From NCBI GenBank assembly GCA_009774535.1, contig VSNY01000092.1:1-14533 (forward strand): a stretch of 14,533 nucleotides of DNA, written 5' to 3'. Source of the stretch: Lachnospiraceae bacterium. GTDB lineage: Bacteria > Bacillota > Clostridia > Lachnospirales > Lachnospiraceae. Shown one piece after another: positions 1 to 6,792 of this stretch (its first letter is position 1; each line of letters begins with the position of its first letter). Below the pieces are notes generated by a model that did not search any database, was not told where the DNA came from, and worked only from the letters and a program-made list of their open reading frames with translations. The position numbers and the translations under genes are program-made.

Positions 1-268
1 GCCAAATAAATTCCCCGCCCACAGAATCTCCCGCAGAGTCGTCCACCCAGCCTCAAATAATAGAATTATTTACGAATTTCCCCCAAATCTGTCAACTCCC
101 TAAAATGTAAAATTCTAACACTTCACCCACAAATCAAAAGCAAAACATCACCTAAATTGCTATAATTGGAAAAATATTTTAGCACATAAGCACCAAAATA
201 ACTTGCGGTATACCATAAAATTTGTAATAATAGATATAATAGTATAGGAAAAAGGAGAATCAGCCTGC
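1..268. promoter_or_regulatory. AT-rich leader and candidate promoter region of the DegV gene
   Basis: There is no convincing ORF on either strand in these 268 bases. Two sigma-A-like boxes stand out: an extended -10 (TGCTATAAT) at 158-166 without a good -35, and TATAAT at 235-240, with TTGCGG at 203-208 as a possible -35 for the overlapping TAATAA at 225-230. A small AT-only hairpin lies at 55-71. The ribosome binding site AAAGGAG at 251-257 precedes the ATG at 269. Which box is used cannot be decided from sequence alone. Confidence 0.4.
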
Positions 269-1153
269 ATGGAAAAAACAGCAGTTGTAACAGACAGCAA
301 TTCCGGGATTACCCAGGAAAAAGCAAAGAAGTACGGCGTTTATGTACTTCCGATGCCGTTTTATATCGATGATGAGTTATATTTGGAAGGACAGACAATT
401 ACACACGAAGAATTTTTCAAAAAGCAAAAAAATGGCAGCGTGATCTATACCTCACAGCCTAATCCATATGATGTTACCCAGTTGTGGGAACAGGTGCTGG
501 AGGAATATGAAGAATTAATATATATTCCAATGTCCAGCGGACTGAGCAGTTCCTGCGATACCGCAATGGCATTGGCGCGTCAGTATGAGGGGAAGGTTGT
601 AGTTGCAGATCTTGGACGCGTCTCCGTCACACAAAAGCTTGCGGCGCTGGAAGCGCGAAGGATGGCGCAGCAGGGATTAAGCGCGCTGGAGATCAGCGGC
701 AGGCTGCAGTATGTGAAAAATGAATGTATTATTTATCTGACGGTGGATACTCTGAAATATTTAAAACAGAGCGGACGGATTTCTGCAGGCGCCGCAATGA
801 TAGGCAATGTGTTAAACATTAAGCCGCTTTTATACCTTCAGGGGGAAAAGATAGAAGCGGCGGAAAAAGTACGTGGCGATAAGGCGGTGCGTAAAAAGAT
901 GATGCAGGCAGTGCAGCGGGATGTTACGGAGCGCTTCCATGCGGGCGGTATCGAAGAGTTTTATCTGGCAGCGGCTGCAAGTATGCCGATGGAGGATGCC
1001 AGAAAATTAAAGGAAAGTTTTGAGGCGTATTTTGGAGTCAGCTGCAGCATGTCTTCGATTCCGCTGAGTATAGCGGCGCATCTTGGGTATGGGACCTATG
1101 GCCTGGCCCTAATCCGTAAAATGGAGAGGCAGACAATAAATGCCTTATTTTGA
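269..1153 (+). CDS. DegV family fatty-acid-binding protein
   Basis: This 294-residue cytoplasmic protein matches the usual length of the DegV family. Members bind a long-chain fatty acid between two domains; some (FakB) present it to the kinase FakA for phosphorylation and entry into phospholipid synthesis. Visible family motifs are DSNS at residues 9-12 near the N-terminus, TSQP at 61-64, the SGLSSS loop at 90-95 that contacts the fatty-acid carboxylate, LKQSGRIS at about 165-172, and LNIKPLL soon after. The ATG at 269 has AAAGGAG 11 nt upstream, slightly far but the best choice. It is the first gene of a close plus-strand run; the next gene starts 20 nt after its stop. No FakA kinase gene is visible nearby, so the role is inferred from the family. 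Several DegV paralogues per genome are normal in Clostridia, so I give no gene symbol. Confidence 0.93.
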   Translation: MEKTAVVTDSNSGITQEKAKKYGVYVLPMPFYIDDELYLEGQTITHEEFFKKQKNGSVIYTSQPNPYDVTQLWEQVLEEYEELIYIPMSSGLSSSCDTAMALARQYEGKVVVADLGRVSVTQKLAALEARRMAQQGLSALEISGRLQYVKNECIIYLTVDTLKYLKQSGRISAGAAMIGNVLNIKPLLYLQGEKIEAAEKVRGDKAVRKKMMQAVQRDVTERFHAGGIEEFYLAAAASMPMEDARKLKESFEAYFGVSCSMSSIPLSIAAHLGYGTYGLALIRKMERQTINALF

Positions 1154-1160
1154 TCAGACA

Positions 1161-1166
1161 AGAGGA
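1161..1166 (+). promoter_or_regulatory. RBS that sets the start of the Cys-repeat protein
   Basis: AGAGGA lies 7 nt before the ATG at 1174. The longer frame from TTG at 1150 would overlap the DegV stop and has no comparable site, so 1174 is the preferred start. Confidence 0.6.
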
Positions 1167-1173
1167 ACGATGG

Positions 1174-1407
1174 ATGGAGAATAGGTTTTGCTTTTTAAAA
1201 GGGATGGTGGAATGTGATTCAGGGAGGATACAGGATTGTAATAATAAACGGACAACAACTTGTCCGCTGGAAAATGAGAAAAAGATTTTGAAACATCAGG
1301 AAAATAAATTAAAAAGGTTTTGTTTTTTAAAGGGATTGGTAGACTGCAGTGCGGGTACGGTGCAGGACTGCAATATTAAACGCGTGGTAAAATGTCCGTT
1401 AGAATGA
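1174..1407 (+). CDS. Small protein of two 30-residue, four-cysteine repeats
   Basis: This is a 77-residue protein with no signal peptide or membrane segment; I do not recognise its family. It is almost entirely two copies of one unit, residues 4-33 and 48-77, joined by a lysine-rich linker. Each unit begins RFCFLKG and ends CPLE, with a central QDCN. Cysteines fall at positions 3, 11, 19 and 27 of each unit, an exact 8-residue spacing: C6, C14, C22, C30 and C50, C58, C66, C74. The even spacing and lack of an export signal suggest metal binding or another cytoplasmic role rather than disulfides, but this is inference. The two copies differ at many codons while keeping protein identity, which argues for selection on a real product. 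It sits 20 nt after the DegV gene and 15 nt before the muramidase gene, so it is probably cotranscribed with both. Confidence 0.8.
   Translation: MENRFCFLKGMVECDSGRIQDCNNKRTTTCPLENEKKILKHQENKLKRFCFLKGLVDCSAGTVQDCNIKRVVKCPLE
1183..1404 (+). repeat. Internal duplication in the Cys-repeat gene
   Basis: The 90-bp segments 1183-1272 and 1315-1404 encode the same 30-residue unit. They are recognisably related at DNA level, for example at the shared AGGTTTTG start, but carry many third-position changes. This suggests an old duplication maintained by selection. Confidence 0.8.
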
Positions 1408-1412
1408 AGGAT

Positions 1413-1418
1413 GGAGGG
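1413..1418 (+). promoter_or_regulatory. RBS that sets the start of the muramidase gene
   Basis: GGAGGG lies 4 nt before the ATG at 1423. The in-frame ATG at 1411 overlaps this site and would add four charged residues before the signal peptide, so 1423 is preferred. Confidence 0.6.
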
Positions 1419-1422
1419 TGAA

Positions 1423-4134
1423 ATGTCATATCAAAGAATAAAAAAGCTGTTTGCAGCGTCTGCGGCTTGTTTGAGTATTATACTGGCGGTAACACAGCAG
1501 GCTCCGGCAGCGGCGATGCTGCAGGAAGATCAAAAACAGCAGGCAGCGGTACCGCAAGACAACAGGCAACAGACGGCGGCGCCTGAGAATCAGGGCCAGT
1601 CAGAACAACAGGAAACAGATCAGTCTGAGGAACAGGGTCGGCGAATAGAACAGAACGTATACCAGACAAAGGATCAAGGCCATCCAATACAACAGAAAGC
1701 AGACCAGACCGAAGATCAGAAGCAGCCAGAACAACAGAAAGCAGACCAGACCGAGGATCAGGAACAACCGTTTCAGGAGGAAGAAGTACAACAGAAAGAG
1801 AAAGCCATGTCAAAAGACGAGGCCCCATTCGCGGAGAATGAGGGCGGACTGGCAGGCGAAAAGGATGTACGCAAAGTGAGTCTGCGCGCAAAAGAACGTG
1901 TCGGATTGCCGGCGCCGGATGTTTTGACACAGGATAAAATCAGCTATCATACGATAACGCTTGGCTGGAGCGCTGTGGAAGGCGCGGCTGGATATCAGAT
2001 TGAATATGCTTACGGGGAAGGTGATTTTACAGTAGCGGGAACGACCGGAGCGGAGGTATTGTCTTATCAATGTAAAGGACTGCAGACCGGGACAAGATAT
2101 CAGTTCCGTGTGTGCGCGCTGGAAGAAGACGGCAGTGCGGGCGCTTATGCGCTGCTGGAAGCGATGCCGTATTTGAATAAGACAAAGTTTACGAATGTTT
2201 CTGCATCGCAGACGAACAGTGTGCTTCTGGAATGGAAGAAAGTAGCCGGAGCGATGAATTATGAGCTGTACCGCAAAACGAGTGGTCAGGAGAACTATGA
2301 GCTTCTTGCGGTTACGGCGGAATTGTCCTATACGGATGAAGCTGTTACGGCAGGGGAGACGTATGCTTACCGTGTATGCGCGATCCGGAATGAAAATGGA
2401 ACTACGGTGCAGGCAGAACTTTCGGCAGCTGCGGAGGCGTCGCTTTCTTTTGGAACTATGTGGTTTACAAGCTGTGAAGCGGTGGATGATCATTCGGTGA
2501 AACTGATCTGGCAGCAGGATTCATCAGCAGCGGGATATTATATTTACCGCAGTGTGAAGGAGAGCGGCACTTATCGGAAGATTAAGACCATTACGAAAAA
2601 TTCGGTGCTTACATATACAGATACGAAATTAGTGCCAGGCAAGAAGTTTTATTATAAGATCTGTACATATACAAAAGAAGCGGGTCAGACAGCGGTTGCA
2701 GGAGAGTTGTCCGCAGCCGTGATGGCGCAGCCGCAGGCGGGTGGGCCGGATTTTGTTGCGGTCAAAACGAATGTCGGCAACCGCAGCCTTTCGCTGGAAT
2801 GGAAAAAAGCGGCGAACGCGGCAGGCTACCGGATTTATCGCAGTCTCAGCCCGGATAAGGGGTTTGCGAAAATTAAGGATTTAGACAGCGGGACGTTTGT
2901 AGGATACGAAGATCGTACGGTGCTGCCGGGCGGGACTTATTATTACCGGGTCAAGGCAATATACGTTAACGGCAGTTATAAGGGACTGAGCGCCGCGAGT
3001 GTTACCCTGGAGGGCCATGTGGCGCCGAGCGCGCCGATCGGGCTGCATATGATACAGACAGAGGAACATACGCTGCAGATTGATTGGGATTTATCGATCG
3101 GGGCTGCGGGTTATAAGCTGTACCGTACGGACAAAGCCAGTGGTACGTATGAATGTATCGCGGACGAATTATCAGAAAATTCCTATACCGATGATGGACT
3201 GACCGATGGCAAGACCTATTTTTACCGCGTTTCAGCAATCGGTTCGGCAGGCGAAGGGACACTGTGTCTGCCAGTAAGTTATACGCTGGGCGGGGTATCC
3301 ATGAATACACGTACGCTGAAAGTATGCGTCGGTGTGACAAAACCGCTGAAAGCGTCTACGTTTTTGGAAGGAGATATAGAGTGGTCTTCTGATAATACGG
3401 ATATTGCACAGGTCGATGAAGAAGGAAATGTAACGGGAATTGCCTATGGAACCACAAATGTAACGGCTACGGTAGAAGGGCAGAGCGCGTCAGCGATTGT
3501 GTCTGTAACGCCTGGCAGCAAAAATGGGATTGACGTGTCCAGATGGCAGGAAGATGTGGACTGGCGGCGTGTGAAAGACTCCGGTGTGGAGTTTGCTTTT
3601 TTGCGTATCAGTAACCATAATCTGGAGGATTATACATTTGAGACCAAGTACCAGAATGCGTTTTCCGTCGGTATGCCGATCGGCGTGTACTGCTACAGCC
3701 GGGCAACAACTGTGGAACAGGCGCAGGAAGAAGCAAAGATTGTGCTGGAAATTTTAAATGGCAGGAAGCTGGATTATCCGATTGCGCTGGATCTGGAAGA
3801 CGCCGTACACAAGTCCAAAACGATGAAAAAAGAAACGCTGCATCAGATGATTCAGGCATTTAAACAGGTTATTGAAGACGCCGGGCATCAGTTTGTATTG
3901 TACAGCTATGTGACATTTCTAAACTCCAATCTGGACCGGACAAAACTGGACGGCATTGACCTGTGGGTGGCGCGCTACCGGAATGTATCGCTTGGCACCG
4001 GATATACCGGAACGGGAAATATCAAATACTGGCAGTACAACAGCGGGCAGTACAAAGGCTCTAATTCCCAGGTGGACGGCATTACAAAAGATACCGGGGA
4101 GCTTGTGTCTGTGGATATGAATGTAGAGTTTTAG
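1423..4134 (+). CDS. Secreted GH25 muramidase with FN3 and Big_2 domains
   Basis: The predicted 903-residue protein starts with a signal peptide (basic MSYQRIKK, then a hydrophobic stretch, cleavage near residue 31). A Gln/Glu/Asp-rich region follows, with four 14-residue repeats at 62-117. Then come five fibronectin-III-like domains at about 163-247, 252-343, 346-440, 444-531 and 534-624, a Big_2 Ig-like domain at about 625-699, and a C-terminal GH25 lysozyme domain from about 701 to the end. GH25 enzymes cut the MurNAc-GlcNAc beta-1,4 bond of peptidoglycan. The expected acidic residues are present: D704 in GIDVSRWQ, and D790 and E792 in ALDLED. No LPXTG anchor or C-terminal membrane helix is seen, so it is either released or held by its repeats. 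It lies directly before the glutamate racemase gene. A housekeeping or daughter-cell-separation autolysin is more likely than a phage lysin, because of the signal peptide and the absence of any phage genes. Confidence 0.93.
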   Translation: MSYQRIKKLFAASAACLSIILAVTQQAPAAAMLQEDQKQQAAVPQDNRQQTAAPENQGQSEQQETDQSEEQGRRIEQNVYQTKDQGHPIQQKADQTEDQKQPEQQKADQTEDQEQPFQEEEVQQKEKAMSKDEAPFAENEGGLAGEKDVRKVSLRAKERVGLPAPDVLTQDKISYHTITLGWSAVEGAAGYQIEYAYGEGDFTVAGTTGAEVLSYQCKGLQTGTRYQFRVCALEEDGSAGAYALLEAMPYLNKTKFTNVSASQTNSVLLEWKKVAGAMNYELYRKTSGQENYELLAVTAELSYTDEAVTAGETYAYRVCAIRNENGTTVQAELSAAAEASLSFGTMWFTSCEAVDDHSVKLIWQQDSSAAGYYIYRSVKESGTYRKIKTITKNSVLTYTDTKLVPGKKFYYKICTYTKEAGQTAVAGELSAAVMAQPQAGGPDFVAVKTNVGNRSLSLEWKKAANAAGYRIYRSLSPDKGFAKIKDLDSGTFVGYEDRTVLPGGTYYYRVKAIYVNGSYKGLSAASVTLEGHVAPSAPIGLHMIQTEEHTLQIDWDLSIGAAGYKLYRTDKASGTYECIADELSENSYTDDGLTDGKTYFYRVSAIGSAGEGTLCLPVSYTLGGVSMNTRTLKVCVGVTKPLKASTFLEGDIEWSSDNTDIAQVDEEGNVTGIAYGTTNVTATVEGQSASAIVSVTPGSKNGIDVSRWQEDVDWRRVKDSGVEFAFLRISNHNLEDYTFETKYQNAFSVGMPIGVYCYSRATTVEQAQEEAKIVLEILNGRKLDYPIALDLEDAVHKSKTMKKETLHQMIQAFKQVIEDAGHQFVLYSYVTFLNSNLDRTKLDGIDLWVARYRNVSLGTGYTGTGNIKYWQYNSGQYKGSNSQVDGITKDTGELVSVDMNVEF
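1606..1773 (+). repeat. Four tandem 42-bp repeats encoding a Gln-rich 14-mer
   Basis: Four in-frame 42-bp units (1606-1647, 1648-1689, 1690-1731, 1732-1773) encode related 14-residue segments. The last two both begin QQKADQTEDQ and are nearly identical in DNA, so they are the youngest. The first two are diverged. The region lies between the signal peptide and the first FN3 domain and probably forms an extended hydrophilic stalk. Confidence 0.85.
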
Positions 4135-4154
4135 CTGACATAGGGGATAAGCAG

Positions 4155-4940
4155 ATGGAACATCCAAAGTGTGACCGTCCGATCGGAGTCTTTGATTCCG
4201 GTATGGGCGGGATCAGTGTACTAAAAGAACTGTATAAAGTCATGCCGCAGGAAGACTATATTTACTTCGGAGATTCCAAGAATGCGCCTTACGGCACAAG
4301 GATGGCAGAGGAAATCCGCGAAATGACCATTGCGAATGTGCAGCTGCTGCTTGGGCAGGGAGCAAAAGGAATTGTGGTCGCCTGCAATACGGCAACGGCT
4401 GCAGCAGTGCGCATGCTGCGCAGCATGTATCCGGATGTCCCGTTGGTCGGCATCGAACCAGCGATCAAGCCAGCGGCGCTCCAGCCGGGACATCCGACGA
4501 TCCTTGTGATGGCAACGCCGATGACGATCAAAGGGGAAAAATATAAGGCGCTGATGATGCGCTACGAGCAGAAAGCGGATATTATCGGCCTGCCATGCCC
4601 GGGTCTGGTAGAATTCGTAGAATCCGGCAATACCGACGGCGCCGACCTGAAAATATTTCTGGAAGACCTGCTGGCCCCGTATCTAAGAGAAATCGATTCG
4701 ATCGTACTTGGCTGCACACATTATCCGTTTGTGCGCAGGCTGATCGAGGAAATCGCAGGGGAACGCGTCCGCATTTTTGACGGCGGACTTGGCACCGCGC
4801 GGGAGATGCGCAGAAGGCTGGAGGTGGCCGGGCTGTTAACATCACGCAAAGGAAACGGCAGCGTCATTTTTGAAAACAGCCTGGCAACAGAGGAAGAAAT
4901 TGAATTAAGCAGAACCTTATTCCAAAAAAATCTGGGTTAA
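4155..4940 (+). CDS. murI: Glutamate racemase
   Basis: This 261-residue cytoplasmic enzyme interconverts L- and D-glutamate, supplying the D-glutamate added by MurD in peptidoglycan precursor synthesis. Both catalytic cysteines are present: C77 in ACNTAT and C187 in GCTHYP, with H189 next to the second. The N-terminal substrate motif FDSGMGG (D14, S15) and the YFGDS motif are intact. Length is typical for the family. The ATG at 4155 has AGGGGA 8 nt upstream and starts 20 nt after the muramidase stop, so the two are probably cotranscribed. All family landmarks are seen; I do not expect a related aspartate racemase. Confidence 0.97.
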   Translation: MEHPKCDRPIGVFDSGMGGISVLKELYKVMPQEDYIYFGDSKNAPYGTRMAEEIREMTIANVQLLLGQGAKGIVVACNTATAAAVRMLRSMYPDVPLVGIEPAIKPAALQPGHPTILVMATPMTIKGEKYKALMMRYEQKADIIGLPCPGLVEFVESGNTDGADLKIFLEDLLAPYLREIDSIVLGCTHYPFVRRLIEEIAGERVRIFDGGLGTAREMRRRLEVAGLLTSRKGNGSVIFENSLATEEEIELSRTLFQKNLG

Positions 4941-4962
4941 TTTCGTATTAAATACTTATGGA

Positions 4963-4990
4963 GCAGCAGTCCCCCAATCCGGACAGCTGC
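4963..4990 (+). other. Hairpin in the murI to transglutaminase gap
   Basis: GCAGC-A-GTCC (4963-4972) pairs with GGAC-A-GCTGC (4981-4990) around an 8-nt loop, with one symmetric A-A mismatch. No T-run follows, so this is not a normal intrinsic terminator. It sits 18 nt before the next ribosome binding site and could act as an RNA-stability or processing element within an operon. Confidence 0.5.
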
Positions 4991-5022
4991 CCGCAGAATG
5001 ACTTTCAGAAAGGAACCAGAGT

Positions 5023-6435
5023 ATGAATGCGAAACAACTGATTGCCGGAGGCATGGCGGCACTGATGCTTGTCGGCAGCGCAGCGGGAAGTGCGGAACAG
5101 GTATCCGCGCATACGCTGCAGCAGGAAGCAGATTTTCATCATAAAACAGATGCGCAAAAACAAGAATCAGACTTAAAGACACACGAGATGCAGACAGAAT
5201 TTTATCAGGTGGACGATCTGCAGGCGCAAACAGGCAGATATTCCCTGAAAAAAATCCAGCTGGACACTTCTTACAGCCTGGCGGACAGCATCTGGGCAGA
5301 CAGCGGGAGCGATTATTATTTCAGTCTGCTGCGTACCGAAGAAAAGAAATTATACCTGAATCTGAAAAAGCAGGCAGACCGTTATCTGACAGGGACAGAG
5401 TCATTTCAGACGACAGATGTAGACCGAAATGGAACAAATGCAACCGTCTATATCCTTCCGCTGATTTCTTATGAAGGGCTGTCTACAGATCAGATGAAAC
5501 GGGTATTTTACTGTTTTATGTATGAAAATCCGCAATATTACTTTATAAGAAATTCCGTGATCTATTCTGAGAATACGAACCGGATGACGGTCGGACTATA
5601 TGAGATTTTCGCGGACGGAGCTGCAAGAGCAGAGTATACGCGTCAGTTTGCGCAGCAGCTGCAGATTTGGGAAGAACAGATCCAAGCCGCGGCGGACATA
5701 TTGGAAAAGGAACAGCTGATCCACAAAATTGTCCGCGATCACGTAGCTTATAATGAAGCAATGGCAACCGATGACCCGGATGATAAAGAAATGAGTCAAA
5801 GCTGTATCAGCGCCGTTTTATTTGAGAAAAAAACGGTCTGCGCCGGATATGCCCAGTTATTTTCACTGCTGTGCGGGCGCGCCGGAATCACCTGTGTAAC
5901 GGTCACAAGTCCAAGCCATGCCTGGAACAAAGTACGCATGGGCAATGTCTGGTACAATGTGGACTGCACATGGAATGACTGCCGGGACGAGGATCTTTTT
6001 TTGAATGTAACCGATGAACAGCTGCTGGCGGCAGATACCGAAGCCCGTGAGCATACGCTTTCAGAAGAATGGACCGATACGGCTCCGGCCTGCACAGAGG
6101 CATTTGATCCGCAGCAGGCAAACGGGGAAGATGCGCCAGCAAACGTACTGCCGCCGAACCAGATATCAGATACACTCAGCCTGTCCAGCCCGGAGGCAGG
6201 GAAGCTTGCGGCGGCATTTGAAGCGGTGGAAGGCTGCGACGGATATGAACTGCAGTATTCGCAAAACAGCGCTATGGACACGACGGATCAGATGGAAGCA
6301 GAAGACGCGTCTTTTGAAATCAGCGGGTTAAAGAGCGGGCAGACGTATTTCGCCAGGGTGCGTGCTTACCGTTTGGATTGCAGAGGGGAAAAAATTTATG
6401 GGGATTTTTCCAAAAAGGTGAAAGGAACTGTATGA
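5023..6435 (+). CDS. Secreted transglutaminase-like protein with C-terminal FN3 domain
   Basis: The 470-residue product starts with a signal peptide (basic residue near the N-terminus, hydrophobic core, cleavage near residue 29 after VSA). A long poorly recognised segment precedes a transglutaminase-like papain-fold domain at about 200-320. Its catalytic triad is clear: C273 in VCAGYA, H299 in SHAWN, and D314 in YNVDCTW. Residues from about 377 to the end form one fibronectin-III-like domain with the usual GYELQYS and GLKSGQTYF patterns. Bacterial exported members act as proteases or peptide crosslinkers; the real substrate here is unknown. AAAGGA lies 8 nt before the ATG at 5023. The FN3 domain resembles those of the nearby GH25 muramidase in type, so both may work on the same outer surface. 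It ends 13 nt before a strong terminator stem. Confidence 0.9.
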   Translation: MNAKQLIAGGMAALMLVGSAAGSAEQVSAHTLQQEADFHHKTDAQKQESDLKTHEMQTEFYQVDDLQAQTGRYSLKKIQLDTSYSLADSIWADSGSDYYFSLLRTEEKKLYLNLKKQADRYLTGTESFQTTDVDRNGTNATVYILPLISYEGLSTDQMKRVFYCFMYENPQYYFIRNSVIYSENTNRMTVGLYEIFADGAARAEYTRQFAQQLQIWEEQIQAAADILEKEQLIHKIVRDHVAYNEAMATDDPDDKEMSQSCISAVLFEKKTVCAGYAQLFSLLCGRAGITCVTVTSPSHAWNKVRMGNVWYNVDCTWNDCRDEDLFLNVTDEQLLAADTEAREHTLSEEWTDTAPACTEAFDPQQANGEDAPANVLPPNQISDTLSLSSPEAGKLAAAFEAVEGCDGYELQYSQNSAMDTTDQMEAEDASFEISGLKSGQTYFARVRAYRLDCRGEKIYGDFSKKVKGTV

Positions 6436-6448
6436 TAGCTGTGATGTG

Positions 6449-6486
6449 GGAGAATCTGCTCTTGGTGGGGCGGATTCTTCTTTTTT
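6449..6486 (+). terminator. Intrinsic terminator of the envelope gene run
   Basis: AGAATCTGC (6451-6459) pairs with GCGGATTCT (6470-6478) with one G-U pair. The stem can be extended by GG (6449-6450) pairing with TC (6479-6480). A 10-nt loop separates the arms, and a run of six T follows at 6481-6486. It lies just after the transglutaminase-like gene and has no promoter-like role. Confidence 0.85.
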
Positions 6487-6503
6487 GCGGTGAACTAATC
6501 GCT
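6486..6503. repeat. 18-bp repeat, copy 1
   Basis: The 18-mer TGCGGTGAACTAATCGCT here is identical to 13871-13888, which lies inside the long inverted repeat near the right end of the window. This copy directly follows the T-run of the terminator. The GC-rich bases after it, to about 6560, show only weak patchy resemblance to the other locus. Confidence 0.8.
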
Positions 6504-6792
6504 CAATCCTATGCCGCCGGCCTGCCCTCCCGTTCCGCTGGCCCGGACACGTCCGCAGAGCTAATAAATAAAATTATAAATCAGATGAATCATTCAAAAT
6601 CAGACGCTGTATTTAGAAAAGCCCCCGCAAAAACCTCTTGCATTTCCATCCGATTGCATATAAGATAAATACGATAGCCGCAATTATAATTATCAGCAGC
6701 AGATATTACCCATAAATCACCTGCTGCAATCAGGGTTTGATCATATAGGATAGCAGAAGGCAACGCAATCATATTTAGGAAAGGAGCCGTTT
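6487..6792. promoter_or_regulatory. Non-coding gap with candidate promoter and leader hairpin
   Basis: Beyond the 18-bp repeat, the gap holds a GC-rich patch to about 6560 and then AT-rich sequence. A sigma-A-like promoter candidate is TTGCAT at 6638-6643, a 17-nt spacer, and TAAGAT at 6661-6666, pointing at the gene that starts at 6793. In the resulting leader, GCAGCAG (6696-6702) can pair with CTGCTGC (6721-6727) across an 18-nt loop. The ribosome binding site AGGAAAGGAG lies just before the ATG. A minus-strand frame in the same gap is listed separately. Confidence 0.4.
6590..6772 (-). CDS. Doubtful 60-residue ORF or gene remnant
   Basis: A minus-strand frame of 60 residues fills the gap between two plus-strand genes, so it is not a shadow of a larger gene. 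The amino-acid make-up is ordinary (for example AAGDLWVISAADNYNCGYR), with no low-complexity bias. However, there is no Shine-Dalgarno site before the ATG at 6772, I recognise no family, and the candidate promoter of the next gene runs through it. It may be a decayed fragment or chance. Confidence 0.2.
   Translation of the reverse strand: MIALPSAILYDQTLIAAGDLWVISAADNYNCGYRIYLICNRMEMQEVFAGAFLNTASDFE

Noticed and set aside
1478..1930. Long minus-strand frames opposite the muramidase N-terminus
   Set aside because: They mirror the Gln-rich 42-bp repeats on plus, giving Leu/Val-rich and Pro/Ser-rich low-complexity products. No ribosome site is seen, and the plus gene has full domain evidence.
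6504..6570. tRNA-like GC-rich patch
   Set aside because: No acceptor stem pairing, no T-loop consensus and no cloverleaf arrangement could be built.
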